A model generated the notes under the pieces. The model did no database searches. It had not been told where the DNA came from and saw nothing but the letters and a program-made list of their open reading frames with translations. Of a stretch of 64,000 nucleotides of DNA, positions 1 through 17,932 are shown in pieces. The DNA lies in NCBI RefSeq assembly GCF_902148845.1, contig NC_043746.1, positions 6,113,555 to 6,177,554 on the forward strand, read 5' to 3'. The stretch comes from Salarias fasciatus. Taxonomy: Eukaryota; Chordata; Actinopteri; Blenniiformes; Blenniidae. Position 1 is the first letter of the stretch, and each line of letters begins with the position of its first letter. Position numbers and translations under genes: made by a program.

Positions 1-884
<884 letters not shown>

Positions 885-2280
885 TGAGCTCGGTGGAGGG
901 GGGACGGGGGCGATCCGACTCTGACCCTTCACCTCTCCGTCGCCTGACTCTTAGTGGACTTTCCTGTGTTTTGCTTTTCGAACGGCTGCAGAGGAGGAAG
1001 GGGGGGGGGGGCGCCGGGCGTGGTGAACCCGGGGAAAGTGACTGACACACTGTGAGCGCCGGCTGCTGTGTGGTCGTCCAGCGGCTTCCCTCACCCGAGA
1101 GACACTCGCAGCACTGGACACACACAGATAAACCCTCCTGCCCTGTCTGTGTGCCGGGAAGCCTTCGTATGTAAACAGTCTGCAGCTTTTTCTAAGAGAA
1201 GATTTAACTTATTATTTCCCTGCTTTGTTTGTAATTCTGTACAGATTCCTGGACGTCCCGTGTCATGGCAGTGGCTTTATTTTTTTGGCTCTGAGGTGAA
1301 TGTAGACACAGGTCTTCAACTGCTTTCTGTCTGAAAGGAACTTAATCTACTTTTGGGGTACATGTTGGAGGAGTTTCAGGATCTTTTAGCGACCTGTGGC
1401 GTTTCCTTTCCTTTCCTTTCCTCCTGACTTGACTTGCTGCATTGAGTGAACGGCGACAGTCGACACTAAAGGTTTTTCCTCCACATCCTGTGTTCGTGTC
1501 AGGGTGACTTTTTGTAGATACGAAAAAGAAATGGAAATATTTTCTTGTTCTTCTTCTGGCAAAGTGTTCTTATTTATGGAGATGTTTATTATAAAGCCCG
1601 ATCGGTGGTTAACAGTGAAACCATTTGTGTCGTCGTTCACACCGAATGAACTTACTGCCGACGCGCCCGGCCGAGGTTTAAAAAAAACAAACGCGGAGCA
1701 GCGTTGTGCGTGCAGAGACCGCTGTGGTCGCCTGTATTCAGAGCTCACTGCACAGGATGTGCAGTCCTGTGGTGTTTCAGCCTGTGTGAGTCTTAAAGGA
1801 GTCTAGCTTGACTTTCTCTCCCCGAGTGGAAACCTTGATGTGGAGGCGACGCCTGCACTGTGATATTTGCACCTACGTTTGCTTCCAGTCTCCAAGACCC
1901 CACCGTCTGCGTAAAGTAATAACTTCCAGCCCCCCCGCCGCCCCCACTCCCCTCCCCGCAGCCTTCAATGTTTCTGTACAAAAAAAAAAAGATTGTAAAG
2001 CATTTTATGGACATGTGCCCTCTTAATTTAAAGAAACGTGTGGTTGCAGTTCTTTTGCTGAATGTCTTTTCCTTTATACAAAGAAGTTGAGGTATGCAGT
2101 CCGCTCGCCCTGCTGTCGAGATGTTTTTATTTTTTATTTTTTTCCTTCCTACGTTCACGGTGTAAGGAGGTGAAGCTACACTGTGTCTGACGGAGAGGCT
2201 GTAGTCTGCTCGGCTGGCTAACACTCGCCCGTGCTCGTCTTCTGTGATCGCCATTGTAGCAGATGTCAGGAATAAATAAA
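885..2280 (+). other. 3'UTR of pabir2
   Basis: About 1.4 kb from the stop codon to an AATAAATAAA block. It contains poly-G and poly-A runs (around 1000-1010 and 1981-1990) and no supported coding exon. Several open frames cross it on both strands, but none shows recognisable protein. Confidence 0.7.
2271..2276 (+). terminator. Poly(A) signal of pabir2
   Basis: AATAAA, overlapping a second AATAAA at 2275-2280, is the first good signal downstream of the stop codon on the plus strand. Confidence 0.6.
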
Positions 2281-3185
2281 TTATTTCATTATTACCTTCG
2301 TGCGGCTCTATTTTAAGTATGACAAGACTCTGCTGTTGATCTTCTGGATTGTGTTAGAGGAATTAAAAACTGCTGCGCCTTGTCAGGATGAGTTACGGAC
2401 AAAAGCTCAGCTGACATTTGTACATTAAGACACACAATTTGACCATAAACGTAAAACAGCAGATCCATGGATCCTGCAGGTTTGGGCCCGAATCAATCAA
2501 TCACGGCGTCTGAAAGATATCGTCTTGATAACGCTGGATTGCCTCAGCTTGGTGCTTTGGGGGAGGCGTTCACACACTGCATGCTTTCACGTTGTCAGAA
2601 GTCTCAACACTGTGACTGGCTACAAACTGCTGTGGCACAACAATCGCTGAATGTTGCCGAGCAACAGCGGTGCTGATGCCGACAAACAGGAACAATTGGA
2701 TCGATAGTTTGACTTCATGCTATATAAGAGCTGTGTGAAGGGGAAGATACACATGTTTAGAACACACATTTATTCCCTTGGTGTCATTTTTCAAACTCTG
2801 TCTAATCAAGATTTGATTGTGAATCAATCATGATTAAAAAAAATGTATTACCTTCTGACAGCCCTAATTTAACACAACATTAAGTGAACGATAAAACACA
2901 TTCAAGGTTTATGCTGCGCTACAGATCTGTGGATGAGGTCAAAACACAAAGACGTTTCACTGATTTAGTTTGATGTGTTCACAAGGAAAGCTGGGAGGAC
3001 TTGGAAATCCTCGCAGTCAGCTTTACAATCTTCATTTTTAAATGTGCCTCAGCAAATAGCGCTCAAGTGGACAGTAATCTGCAGCAGGTTTATCGTTTCA
3101 TGTCCCAGACCCTCCTGATCCCACTCGAAAAGAGAAGAAAAAGCAGATCCTATCTGAACATCATCCACTACAGCTGTACTGAGTC
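2281..3185. other. Tail-to-tail intergenic region pabir2/mospd1
   Basis: No gene seen. Near 2828-2870 the sequence runs into an inverted AGGGCTGTCA end (CTGACAGCCCT at 2857-2867), like the terminal motif of an old hAT-type fish repeat, but no matching left end was found. The rest looks unique and AT-rich. Confidence 0.4.
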
Positions 3186-3191
3186 TTTATT
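3186..3191 (-). terminator. Likely poly(A) signal of mospd1
   Basis: TTTATT on the plus strand reads AATAAA on the minus strand, about 650 bp beyond the mospd1 stop. The 3'UTR between contains a (CTC)n run at 3801-3826 and poly-G at about 3561-3570. Other sites are possible. Confidence 0.4.
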
Positions 3192-3586
3192 AGAAATCAG
3201 ATGGTGATATAATATGGCAAGCTTTTTTGTTTTTTTTTTTTGTCTTCTGGAAGAACAAAAAAGATCTTTCCTTTGGTGACACGTCGGACGTTTCTACTGC
3301 TGGAAAAAGAGACGTGAAAGCTCAGTCAGAAAAAGAATCCACACATGCAAAAAAACTGCATCGAGTCCTCAGTCTACACTAGAAATGCTTCAAACAGAAA
3401 AAAACCAAAAACAAAACATCAATATAATGACGGTTACAGTTGAATACGTTAACAGAAAAATGTTTAATGGCTTTATGTACATGTAATCAGGCTCCTTCAC
3501 ACACATTCACCACGTTCTGTCACATAATGGCAATAGTAATACAGACGGAGAGCGCCGGGCCGGGGGGGGGGGCCCGGGCCTCTTCA

Positions 3587-7360
<3,774 letters not shown>

Positions 7361-7480
7361 CTGGTGGTATTGAGACGTCGGAGCTGTGGGGTCCTGCTCC
7401 GATCCCACCCTGTTGTTGTTGTTTCTGCTCCTTTTCTCTCCCTGTGGATAATTATACTGCAGACATGCGGCGCATGCGCG
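7361..7480 (-). promoter_or_regulatory. Candidate mospd1 promoter and non-coding first exon
   Basis: A palindromic NRF1-type site GCGCATGCGC lies at 7470-7479 in a CpG-rich patch, followed in the minus-strand direction by a GC-rich stretch ending in a CCAG|GTGAAG splice donor at 7361. Further CpG and ACGTCA/ACGTAA motifs lie at 7485-7520. This fits a TATA-less housekeeping promoter driving mospd1. Confidence 0.45.
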
Positions 7481-7817
7481 GCGGACGACGTCAAACGTAA
7501 ACGCTCACGTAAGCACGTAAAGATGTTCCCAAACCTGCGGACCAACGTGTTTATGAACATTTCATAACGCTTAGTGCGGACACAGTGGATTGTTTTTTAT
7601 TATTCAGTCCACATAAATATGAAGAATAGCTGTAATTCCGAAGCACCCACACTTGTTAGCGGTTATTAAATCACATTGATCTCATAAAATACCTATTCAA
7701 GTGTATGGCTCAATTTTTTTGGATTATGTTATTGGGTACTGAGATTTTCGGAGAGTGTTAAAGGTCTGAATAGAATATTTATTGTTTTCAAATGATATTT
7801 TTGTTGCAGAGGTGAAA

Positions 7818-8307
7818 AAAATCTTGGGGCTTACTGGCCCGGATGGAAAGTTCATCTATCCATTATTTCATTTCATCATTCCAAACATCCTTTCATCTAT
7901 CCATCCTGCTATCCCATCCACCCTCTCTGTCACTTTACCTGTGTTGTGTCACGGTTTGTAGATTTGTAAATACATGCTTTAAGACTGCAGGAATGTTGCA
8001 TCTTGAAAGTAAAGATATAATATTTCAGATCTTTGAGCTGAATTCTGGATGCAATAGAATTAATAGAGGGCGTAGTTTGTGGAAATTTGACTGTATGATG
8101 TAAACTTGTTCAGGTTGTGTGAAAATATAAGCACTGAGAGTGAATTTAAACAAAAAGTAGTCAAATCTCTTTGCACCAAAACAAACAAAAGAGAGGATTT
8201 ATGAATTTAAAAAAGTTATCATGGTTTGTTTCTACTGGTCCATCTCACTTTGGATCATTGAACTGCATCTGGCCCCTGAACTTAAAATAGTTTGAAACAC
8301 CTTTGCT
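7818..8307. repeat. Eroded repeat fragment, right end like the 6.1-kb copy
   Basis: The right side reads CATCTGGCCCCTGAACTT then AGTTTGAAACACCTTTG, the same terminal motif set as the repeat at 6117-6435. The left limit is uncertain. A short CATC-rich stretch lies at 7850-7915. Confidence 0.35.
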
Positions 8308-8799
8308 AAAGAGTGGAAATGATAACCAACAAGTAAAATCAAGAGGATAAAAAGTTACATACTCCAACCTTTCAGTGACTAGTGTATCAAAATAATCTTT
8401 ATTGTCATTTTTACCAGGAGAACATGAAGAAACACTGTAAACCTTTGTATCTATTAATGAAAGTAAAAACTGTTTACATATTTTTTTGTCTTTACAAAGA
8501 CTTGGCTTATAATAAGAGATAAATATTAACTTGTGTATAGCTATATGCTATAAGTAATTTGTTACAATTGAAATAAGGAATATTTTATTAGCTCCATTAA
8601 ACTACAGGAGAGGCTAACCCTATACAAATATATTGTATCAAAAATGGGTCTGCAGATCTCGATGATTCAGTAACTATATCAATGTGTTGTTGACTTGTGT
8701 AGGTCATGCCTCTGCACGTGTTGTTGTGTTGTGTTTTGCAATCGGAAGGACGGACCTTTTGAGGCGCCTTGAACGCAGCAGAAGAGAGCGAGAGGAGGG

Positions 8800-8935
<136 letters not shown>

Positions 8936-9149
8936 TGGATGCGAGGCAATTGTAGAGAAAATTCAGTGTTCTGAATATGATGTGGGGCCTGGTGTGCCCA
9001 TCAGTGGGTCAGGTTAGCTCAGTGAGGCCCGCACTCTTCTCCGGGACTGTGAACCGTGCTTTTTTTCCCCGCAGCCGCCCTCTTTACATGCACACAACCC
9101 GGCCGAGTAGGCGGACGCGCCATGCTTGCGAGCCATTTCGACCTCGTTA

Positions 9150-9300
9150 TATATTTATATATCGAGGGGGCGTGGCCAGCATAGCGGGGCTTGGCCAATC
9201 GCGTGGCGGCACAGCGGGCTGGGCGTGGCGTTCCGTTAGGAGCAGAAGTTGAACAGCGCGAGCCGAGACAGAGCTCTAGAAAGGCAGATAGAGAGAGGGC
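9150..9300 (+). promoter_or_regulatory. Likely core promoter of ints6l
   Basis: It contains a CCAAT box (GGCCAATCGCG, CCAAT at 9195-9199), GGGGGCGTGGC and GGGCGTGGC boxes and CpG-rich flanks, 150-300 bp upstream of the ints6l start codon. An AT-rich TATATATTTATATAT tract at about 9149-9163 could act as a TATA element. Confidence 0.5.
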
Positions 9301-9441
9301 AGAGGCAACGGCCCTCTTCTGGAGGGGGGGCTTATTATAACAAATATATACACACATGTGTGAACTGTTTGGCCGCACGGTAGCTCATATGTGGATAACA
9401 GTTATTTTAGAAAAGCATACAGCCGCGGTGTTACATTTAAA

Positions 9442-12338
9442 ATGCCTATTTTACTTTTCCTGTTAGACACGTCCGCCTCTATGAATCAGCGCACTTATTT
9501 GGGTACGACGTATCTGGACGTTGCTAAAGGCGCGGTTGAGGTCTTTATGAAGGTAAAGAATGATTTTACCCCGACTTTTCTCAGCGAGTGTGCACCTTTG
9601 GTAAGCTTAGGGTTCCTTGGGCAAGGTCGGTCGAAATTAATATCTGTTGTTTTGATTTGCTTTTTTGACAGCTGCGTGCCCGAGACCCGGCTAGTAGAGG
9701 CGACAGGTACATGCTAGTTACATTCGATGATCCGCCATACGGAGTGAAGGTAATTAGCAACTGATACCATTTTTACATTTGGAACGACGAGCGTATTTTT
9801 CTGTCAGTGAGACTTTATTGTCCTTCAGGTTTGTAGTCAGTGCTGGGCGGCTTCCTGCAGGCTCCCAGCAGCCGCAGACCCGGAGCTGCACTGCCTCCTA
9901 ACATCCAGCGGACATTTTGCTTTTGTGTTGAGAAAAGTCTCGGGCGTTGAGATGGAGGCGGAGAGATTTATTATCAGCCGTGACGTCGCCGTTTTTTCTA
10001 TCAGTGCCACGTCTCGATTGGTCAAGCAGCCCGCCAGTCATCACAAGCCCCGCCCCTTGCACAAACCACGCATTGTCATTGGCCAGTGCGGGCTGAAAGT
10101 TGATAAGCCCTCTTCATCATGAGATTTTTTTTAAATTTTATTTTCATGCGAGTTCGCTGGACGGGAATCGTCCTTATAGATATGATCATTATTGATACTG
10201 CGATCATAAGAGCCGTGTATAGAAACACAGGTTCTAGTGCTTATCACAGGCACGAGGGAGGAAAACACTGGTGTGTCACTGCAATAATTTCACGGTGTTT
10301 ATGTCAGCAGAGCTGTCCACAGCCCCAATCTATTGACTTGTTTTATGGCCTGGCACACATCTCCCTCTGAGCATCTCATGCCTAATAAACGAGGTTTCTC
10401 AGTGCCCACATGGACCCCCTCAGTCTCAGATCTTCCTCATTTTCAGATTTACATCAGTAGACTCTCCAGGCATCAGAATCCTGAAAACTTTTCATTAATC
10501 CCTGCAGGGAGGCTGCCCAGCTCTGTCTCCACACAACACTCACCACTGTTGCTTGGCTCATCCCATTGCATCAGTGCTTAAAGACACATGAACTGTAGCA
10601 TACTTTCTTCATTATAGCCGGTATTTTTTTGTTTGAATGTGCTGCAACCCTGTAGCAAAAACACTGTAGCTGGAATGTAATGCAGACACAGATGTTACAA
10701 AGCACAATCAAAACAGTAATTTAATCACATTATCCTTAAAAACCATGGTTTCAAAAAGTACATTTATTCCACAAATGTTACTTTTAGAACATAGTTTTTT
10801 TACATGTATTCATTTTTATACAGGAAAAAAAGAGATGCACTTTTAAATATTACAGAAGCTACAAAGACAATAGGAATCATCTCAGAGGTTGTAAACTGCG
10901 GGAAAATGGAACATCCACCCCCCCCCCCCCCCAAAAAAAAAAAAAAAAGGAAGAAGAAGAGCTTTATGGCACATGGCACTACCCCCACCCCTCCTTACCC
11001 CCTCCTTACCCCCTCCAGTTCTCCCACTGTGCAGGCTTTGTCTGGCAGCAGGTCATCATTTTTGGTCAAATGAAGGACTTCCTGATGTTTTTCCACATTA
11101 TAGAAAATAAAACATGCTTTGTAGCAGTTGCATGCTCTGAAAGGAGGAGCATTTGGTGTTCTGAAGCCTGGAGAGTCGGGGGAAGTGGTGGCTGTGACTT
11201 TCCTCACCTGATTCTCTTTCCAAGTCAGGATCCCAACCAACAACCTTTCAGGTGCTATTGCAACACCTTATAAAAAAAAAATATTATTGTTAATGCCTGT
11301 TGGAATCCATATTTACGACAGCTCTTGTGCTATTTTTTTTAAATCCATTTTATTATACTTATGATCAAGCCAGAGCTGAAAACATGCTTTCTAATCGTCA
11401 TACCAATTCCTTCCAACCATCTATTTTTTTTAATCGTGATTTAGTTTCAAGTATTAAAAGGAAAAAATAATGCTGGGAAAAGGCGCCCCACTTGACCCCG
11501 AGATTTTTCCTGCTGCATCGCCCGTCCTGTTCTCTGGCGCCTCCAAGAAACCAAACTGCTCTCTACAAAATTGCACAGTTCAAGGTTAAAGGTTTAGGTT
11601 AAAATCATCCCAAAGCTTTATGATTAGAGGGTTTAAAGAACTGCTTGTTATTCTATTATGAATTATATTCAAACTAATATTTTGTAAGTCATGTCTTGTT
11701 TCGTCTATTACTTAGATTTTATTTTTCCTTTCATCTGTTTGGTAGTTTTCTGTGTTTACAATAGGGTAACCCCAAAATGTAATTCTTGGAAAGAATTCAG
11801 ACCTTTAAAAGCAAAGAGCAATTATTGCTATACTAATATTGGAAGTATAGTTATTTAGGTGTTTTTTCCACGGGTTAATAAATGGCTATAATTTATTTTG
11901 AGTTTAAAAACAAAGTGAGACAGGCAGCTCCGCTCCAGTCTGTCGGCCGTCGTGTTAAAACCTGTCAGCGAACGTCAGTGTTGCACATTTCTCATTCTCA
12001 TGATGCCTCCTACTTTTTGTAGTCACATTATTCACCACACGTTATAGATGCGGCTCGCTCACTCACTCACCGAGACGATCCTGAGTACAGCACACACACC
12101 ACAGCCCAATAATCCAAGATGTGGCTCACATAAACTCATCCAGGTGCTGCTGTTAGCCTGGAGAGCTTTCCCTGGGTTGTAAAGTCTGTCCTCCCGCTCT
12201 TCCTCTCTTTGTCTTGGCTGCCGTTTGTCTTTGTTGTTTCTGGCTGCTGTGTGCACGGAGGATTATGATGAAAGGACAAGGTTATGCTGAATGAGGCTAC
12301 TGTGATTGCATAGTTACAGAAGCTATAAATTGTTGATG

Positions 12339-12405
<67 letters not shown>

Positions 12406-15400
12406 GGCTGGGCCAGAATAAAAACAGAAATATTCTGTTGTCTGAATTATTGAGTGCAAGCTAAGCCTTACATTTCTGCTGGCCTACACAAGAGTTTATG
12501 TCTGGGTTAGCTTGCTTTTACCCGGCTGAATGCTTCAGCGGCTCTCTGTCAGGCATGATCAATTGATTAGTTTTCTCTTGCCATTCATGCCACACCATGC
12601 GTTCCTTGAAATTCCCCCCAGTTCCCGCCGGTGGAAGGATATTCCAGGATAATCTCAGGGATCTACCCACTGCCCTGGTTCAGAGCTCACGTGTTGACTC
12701 TGGTGGCTCGTGCTTTATTTCTACTCTCTGTTGCTTTCTGTCTTTTTGGCCTCGTCTGTCCGAGCAAAGCCTGCAGGTCATCCTTAGATTAAGCTCCGAG
12801 CTGCAGCAGGAGAGTACTTGACCCCAGAGGAGGAAAGCCAGAGAGCAGCCACACACTCCACATCCCCTCCTCTCTGTCTCAGGACACGGTGGTTTTTCTA
12901 ATATTATTTTTACGGGTGCTCTCTTAAACAGACTCAACATCAAGCTCGGATGTTGGCCTGAACAGAATCTACATTATCTTGTTTTTCCAGAGCTTCTCCG
13001 AACCTGATCTGATTTTATGGCCACGTTATGTCGTGCTGCACGGACTCACTGTGTCGCCGCGGCTCCTCTGAACCAAAGTGACAGTCATCTGCTTGAATTA
13101 ATCAGTTTGTGCTTGCCCGCCAACAAAACTCGCCCGGTTTCTCCCAGTAATTACAACGTATGGGCATCTGTGGGCGTGCGTCTATTTTGGATGGCGGTGG
13201 CTGGCTGTGCCCTGCGACTGCCGGCCTCCTCTGCAGCTCGTCGAAGTGGCGGTTCACAGCGCCGAGCGGCTCGTCACCCCGTCCTGAGCGCTGTGTGTGT
13301 GTTTCAGGCGGGCTGGAAGGAGAACCACGCCACCTTCATGTGTGAGCTGAAGAACCTGCAGGCCTCGGGGCTGACCACGCTGGGCCACGCTCTCCGCACC
13401 GCCTTCGACCTGCTCAACCTCAACCGCCTGGTCTCTGGAATCGACAATTACGGACAGGTACCCACGTGCCACTGTGCCTGAAAGAGGAGAGTGCACTTAG
13501 TAACACAGTTAAAACATATATTTACTCTTCATTTATGTGATCTACTGGTGTTGACAGTACATTAAGTGGCATTCTTGAGCACTTTTTCAAGTTTCCTTTC
13601 TACACGTCTTTCTCATATCTTTAGTCACAGCAGGTGCAACACGTCACATTTTTGACATAATAACTCATTTTTGCAGAACTTTACTACCATATAGTGTGTG
13701 GAATGAAACTAAAGGTTCATGGGTGCGTTTAGAAGACACCCAGTGAGATTTTTACAGCAATCAGGGATGATTTTTTTTCTTTTTTACTTTTAGGGAACTT
13801 TATGTTGCATCATGTTGGTCAGTATAGCAACTCATAACATGATAATGGCCAATAATGTCAGAATTTGGACCATTTTAAATGTGATAAATTCAATAACGTC
13901 ATAATTAGCCAAGATTTGATCACGATATTATTTTGCCAAAAATCAAATAGGTTGATACATGAAGGGGTTGAGTTTAAAAATAAATCTTTCAACATGTAAT
14001 AACTGCAGCCAATATTGCAGTAATGATTCAAACTGCATTGATTGAAAATAAAAGTTTTTTGCAGATTTGGTGCAATTTGAATATCAAAATAGGTTTCGTG
14101 GAATGGATAGCTGTTATAACTTAGAATTTATTTCACTATTTTTGAAATCACAGCCAGTTATTTCAGTATTTGTTGCTACAGTCAGTTTTACTCTTCCCAC
14201 AGGGTTTACTATACATAAAAGGCAGTCGTTGGTGTTATTTATACTGACCTTAAAATGTTACAAAACCAGAAGTAAAACTCTTGATAAAACCAGCAACAAC
14301 ACTCAGCGATGGAAACGCCTGTTTGTTTTCTGTGCCGCTTCATGCAGGGAGTCATTAACTCTCACTTTCACTACTTCAGGCAGTTTACGACTCACATTAG
14401 TCTCAGATGAATGTTTGAACTCTGTGAGGAAACAAAGAGGAAATCCTTAAAAGGAACAACATACAAACTCCAGTAAGGAATGAAGAAGACGACTTGTCGA
14501 TGAGAGCATGACTCTGATAATTGAGAAAATGCTCAATTTGAAAATGATTAAATGAATTAACCCTGTGAAGGGTTGAATGTAATTTACACAGTGTAGTCTG
14601 CTCTGCTACTTTCAAAATCACATGTTGCACGTGAGTGGCTCACAGCTTCTCTTGTTTATCTACATTCAGTTCGACTGGAGGGATTTTATATGCTTTTTCT
14701 GAGAAATGTGTGGATGGAGATCGTTTATCTCGGCCAGCTGACATGAACGTCTATTTTCTCACAGCAGTGCTGCTACTTGTAATCTAGTGTGAATTCAGCA
14801 GCGTGCAGTCGCAGAAGTTGTACATGAATACACACTCTCACATCAGAGACAAAAATAATGTACTTCTGTCATTTGAGGAATAATATTTGAGCGAGTGCGT
14901 GGATTGATTTTTTTGTTTGGCTGTGTACAGATTTTGTTTTCTATTTCTGGATTTCTGGCACCAGATCATGCCAATTGTTATCGCTCTTTGTCAGTTTGTT
15001 CATCCTGTCATGTCGTTTCATGTTCCCGATAGAAAAATCCAAAGCCATTAAAAAAAAAAAAGAGTAAATTCAGGAGAAAACGGCCAAAGCAGTAAATTGG
15101 CACTCCAGCTCTTCTGCACACACCTACACAGTGCAAACAACACAGAAAAGTGCAGCGATGAATAATATGAGAGCACACATGATGCTTTTTGCAGCGCGGT
15201 GCGGAGGAAGCTCTTGACGGAGCGCGTATGGCTGATAGTTTAGGGGAAGAAGCCGCGGCAGGATCCAGAAGACAGTTAATCCATACCGTAAACCGTAAAG
15301 AAACAAAGCAGAGACGCTTCACGGATAGATCCATGAAGTTACTCCTCATCCAAGAGAAAAGCTGACTGAGTCTCTCCCTGGATAAACAAAGGATTTGAAG

Positions 15401-17899
15401 GTCTGGCTGGTGTGTGACACTCTCAAATGTTTCTGTTGGCACGTCTCCTCTCCTTTATGAGGAGAATATTGACTTTTGACTGTAGCTTAATCCACTCCAC
15501 CTTGTCTCGGTTAACGCAGCCCTCTCCTTCTAGCGCACATCTCCTGTCTAAAACCCCGGCCTGGAGGCAGAGATGGATTACTACTCTGTCTGTGACACGG
15601 GTTTCTGTGCATCAGGAGAGCGTAAATCTACTTAGGCATCCTCCGTGTGTTTGTATTAAACAGGGCTGACCTATGCAGCGCGGCGGCAGAGGCCCGTCTT
15701 TAGAACGGTTACACAAGGACGCTCTGCGTTCTGACACAAAGCAAAGATTACCCCATGAGCTTTATATTGGGATCTGTCAGAGGTGTGACGGTAATTCCAT
15801 ACCAATGACTGCCTCTCTGCACACGTCTCACCAGCGTTTTGTCATCCATTCCAAACATGAGAGACCAATTACATTTTGTGTTTTAGAAGAGTTGGAGTTT
15901 TTTTTTTTTTTTTTTTTGCAGGCACAGAGCCCAGAACTGTGTTTTGGAAAGTAAAGAAAGGAGAGCAGACGAGTGAGAATAAATGGGCTCAGTGTTTGCC
16001 TTAACTTGGATTTAATTGGTGAATGTTACCGTCCCCCTCTCAGGGCCGCAACCCGTTCTTCCTGGAGCCGTCCGTGATCATCACCATCACTGATGGGAAC
16101 AAGCTCACACACAGCTCGGGGGTGCCGGACGAGGTGAGAGCGCAAACAGATGACATGGAGCCGCGATGCACGGCGGCGAGGCCGCGCCGTGAAATGTGTC
16201 GTCTGTTTGGACTTTTTAGGAATGTTTATTTCACTTCTGACAACTTTATTAATCCCTCGTGGAAAATTTCCTTTTAGCGTCCAAGTTAATACAAACAGTC
16301 CTCACAGGCAGCCGACACCCGCTCATCCCTCTTCTGTCTACACCACATCAGGACACACTCCGGACAGGGACACCCTGTACCTAAAAAGTGTCTGTAGGTA
16401 TGAATGTGTAGAAAACTGCTTCATTAATAGAAGATTAATCGGATCTCCTGTTTCCAGCTGCACCTGCCGCTCAACTCGCCCCTGGCCGGCAGCGAGCTGA
16501 CCAAAGAGCCCTTCCGCTGGGACCAGCGTCTGTTCGCGCTGGTGCTGCGGCTGCCGGGAGCAGCCACGCCGGACACCGAGCAGCTGGGCAGCGTCCCCAC
16601 CGACGAGTCGGCCATCACCCAGATGTGTGAAGTCACCGGAGGTCTGCCGTCTCCCTCCGCTCTGTCTTCAGTGCGTCCTCGTCTCTTTATGGACGAGCTC
16701 AATAATTCATTCCTGCCCCTCGTCTCAGGACGCTCGTACTGTGTGCGAACGCAGAGGATGCTGAACCAGTGTCTGGAGTCGCTGGTCCAGAAGGTGCAAA
16801 GTGGGGTCGTCATTAATTTCGAGAAGACTGGGCCAGACCCGCCTCTCGTCGGCGAAGGTGAGTGTTTGGCAAAAGTTTTTTTTTTCTGTTTGGTAAGAAC
16901 ATAAAGCAACGTTAGTGACAGGTTGAAATCCTGTCCGCTCCTAGATTAGTACCCATAAGACGTTTGAGATCCCAGCCGGGTGCATTAAATATAAATCAAG
17001 TGGCTGATGCACTCCAGAAGAAGTAAATTTTATTGCTTTCCAAGCACATTTTCTCAGCACATTTCATCCCGTTAGCTGAGGCAGGGATGCTGGGGAAGGT
17101 AAGAGAGGTAAAAAGCTGAAGATAATCTTCTAATTCAGGATCTCTCAGTGCAGTTTCACACCGAAACCAGAAGTGCTTAATGCGAGCTGTAATAAACTAC
17201 GCCGTTTAGACAATCATAGTCATTTGTCACTTCCTTTGGATGGCTCAGCACCACGAAGAAAAAACAAACGGGACAGATCATTTAATGTAGCTGATTAAAT
17301 TGTTTTTCCTTTACATTTTTCAGTGCATAAATATAATTTCAGGCCCCTTGACGAACCTAGAAAGATGTTTTGGTGAATAATGCGAGCGCCTGTCTGGTTT
17401 ATCTCACCGTCTGAAGAGTTTTGTCCGTGTCCGTCTGCTGCAGAGAACCAGGTTGAGTCCAGTCGTTCGGTGTCGTCCTTCAACCCTCAGCCGTGGCACA
17501 GCTGCCACAAGCTCATCTACGTACGACCAAATCCAAAGACGGGGGTGCCAGTCGGCCACTGGCCCATTCCAGAGTCCTTCTGGCCGGACCAGAACTCTCC
17601 CACCCTGGTGAGGAAGCCCTGCTGGACGTTCTTTTCGCCTTGAAGTCCCTCCTCTGTATTATATGTCGCTGCTGTTCGAGCCGTCAGGCGGGTCGGCGCC
17701 TGGGACAGTTGTAACCCGTTTCCCCGTGGCGCCCGCAGCCCCCTCGCACCGCTCACCCCGTGGCCCGGTTCTCCTGCGTGGACTGCGAGCCCATGGTGAT
17801 CGACAAGCTCCCCTTCGACAAGTACGAGCTGGAGCCGTCCCCGCTCACCCAGTACATCCTGGAGAGGAAGTCTCCACACATGTGCTGGCAGGTAGGGGG

Positions 17900-17932
<33 letters not shown>

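Larger units (their letters stand above)
9750..13307 (+). other. ints6l intron 2 (3.6 kb)
   Basis: The longest intron of the gene. It contains the promoter-like patch near 10.0 kb, a poly-C/poly-A run at 10917-10947, AT-rich sequence at 11270-11900, and a (GA)n microsatellite at 12341-12402. No further coding exon was seen. Confidence 0.8.

Noticed and set aside
2828-2870. Complete hAT-type element near 2.8 kb
   Set aside because: Only one terminal motif is recognisable; no partner end or target duplication.
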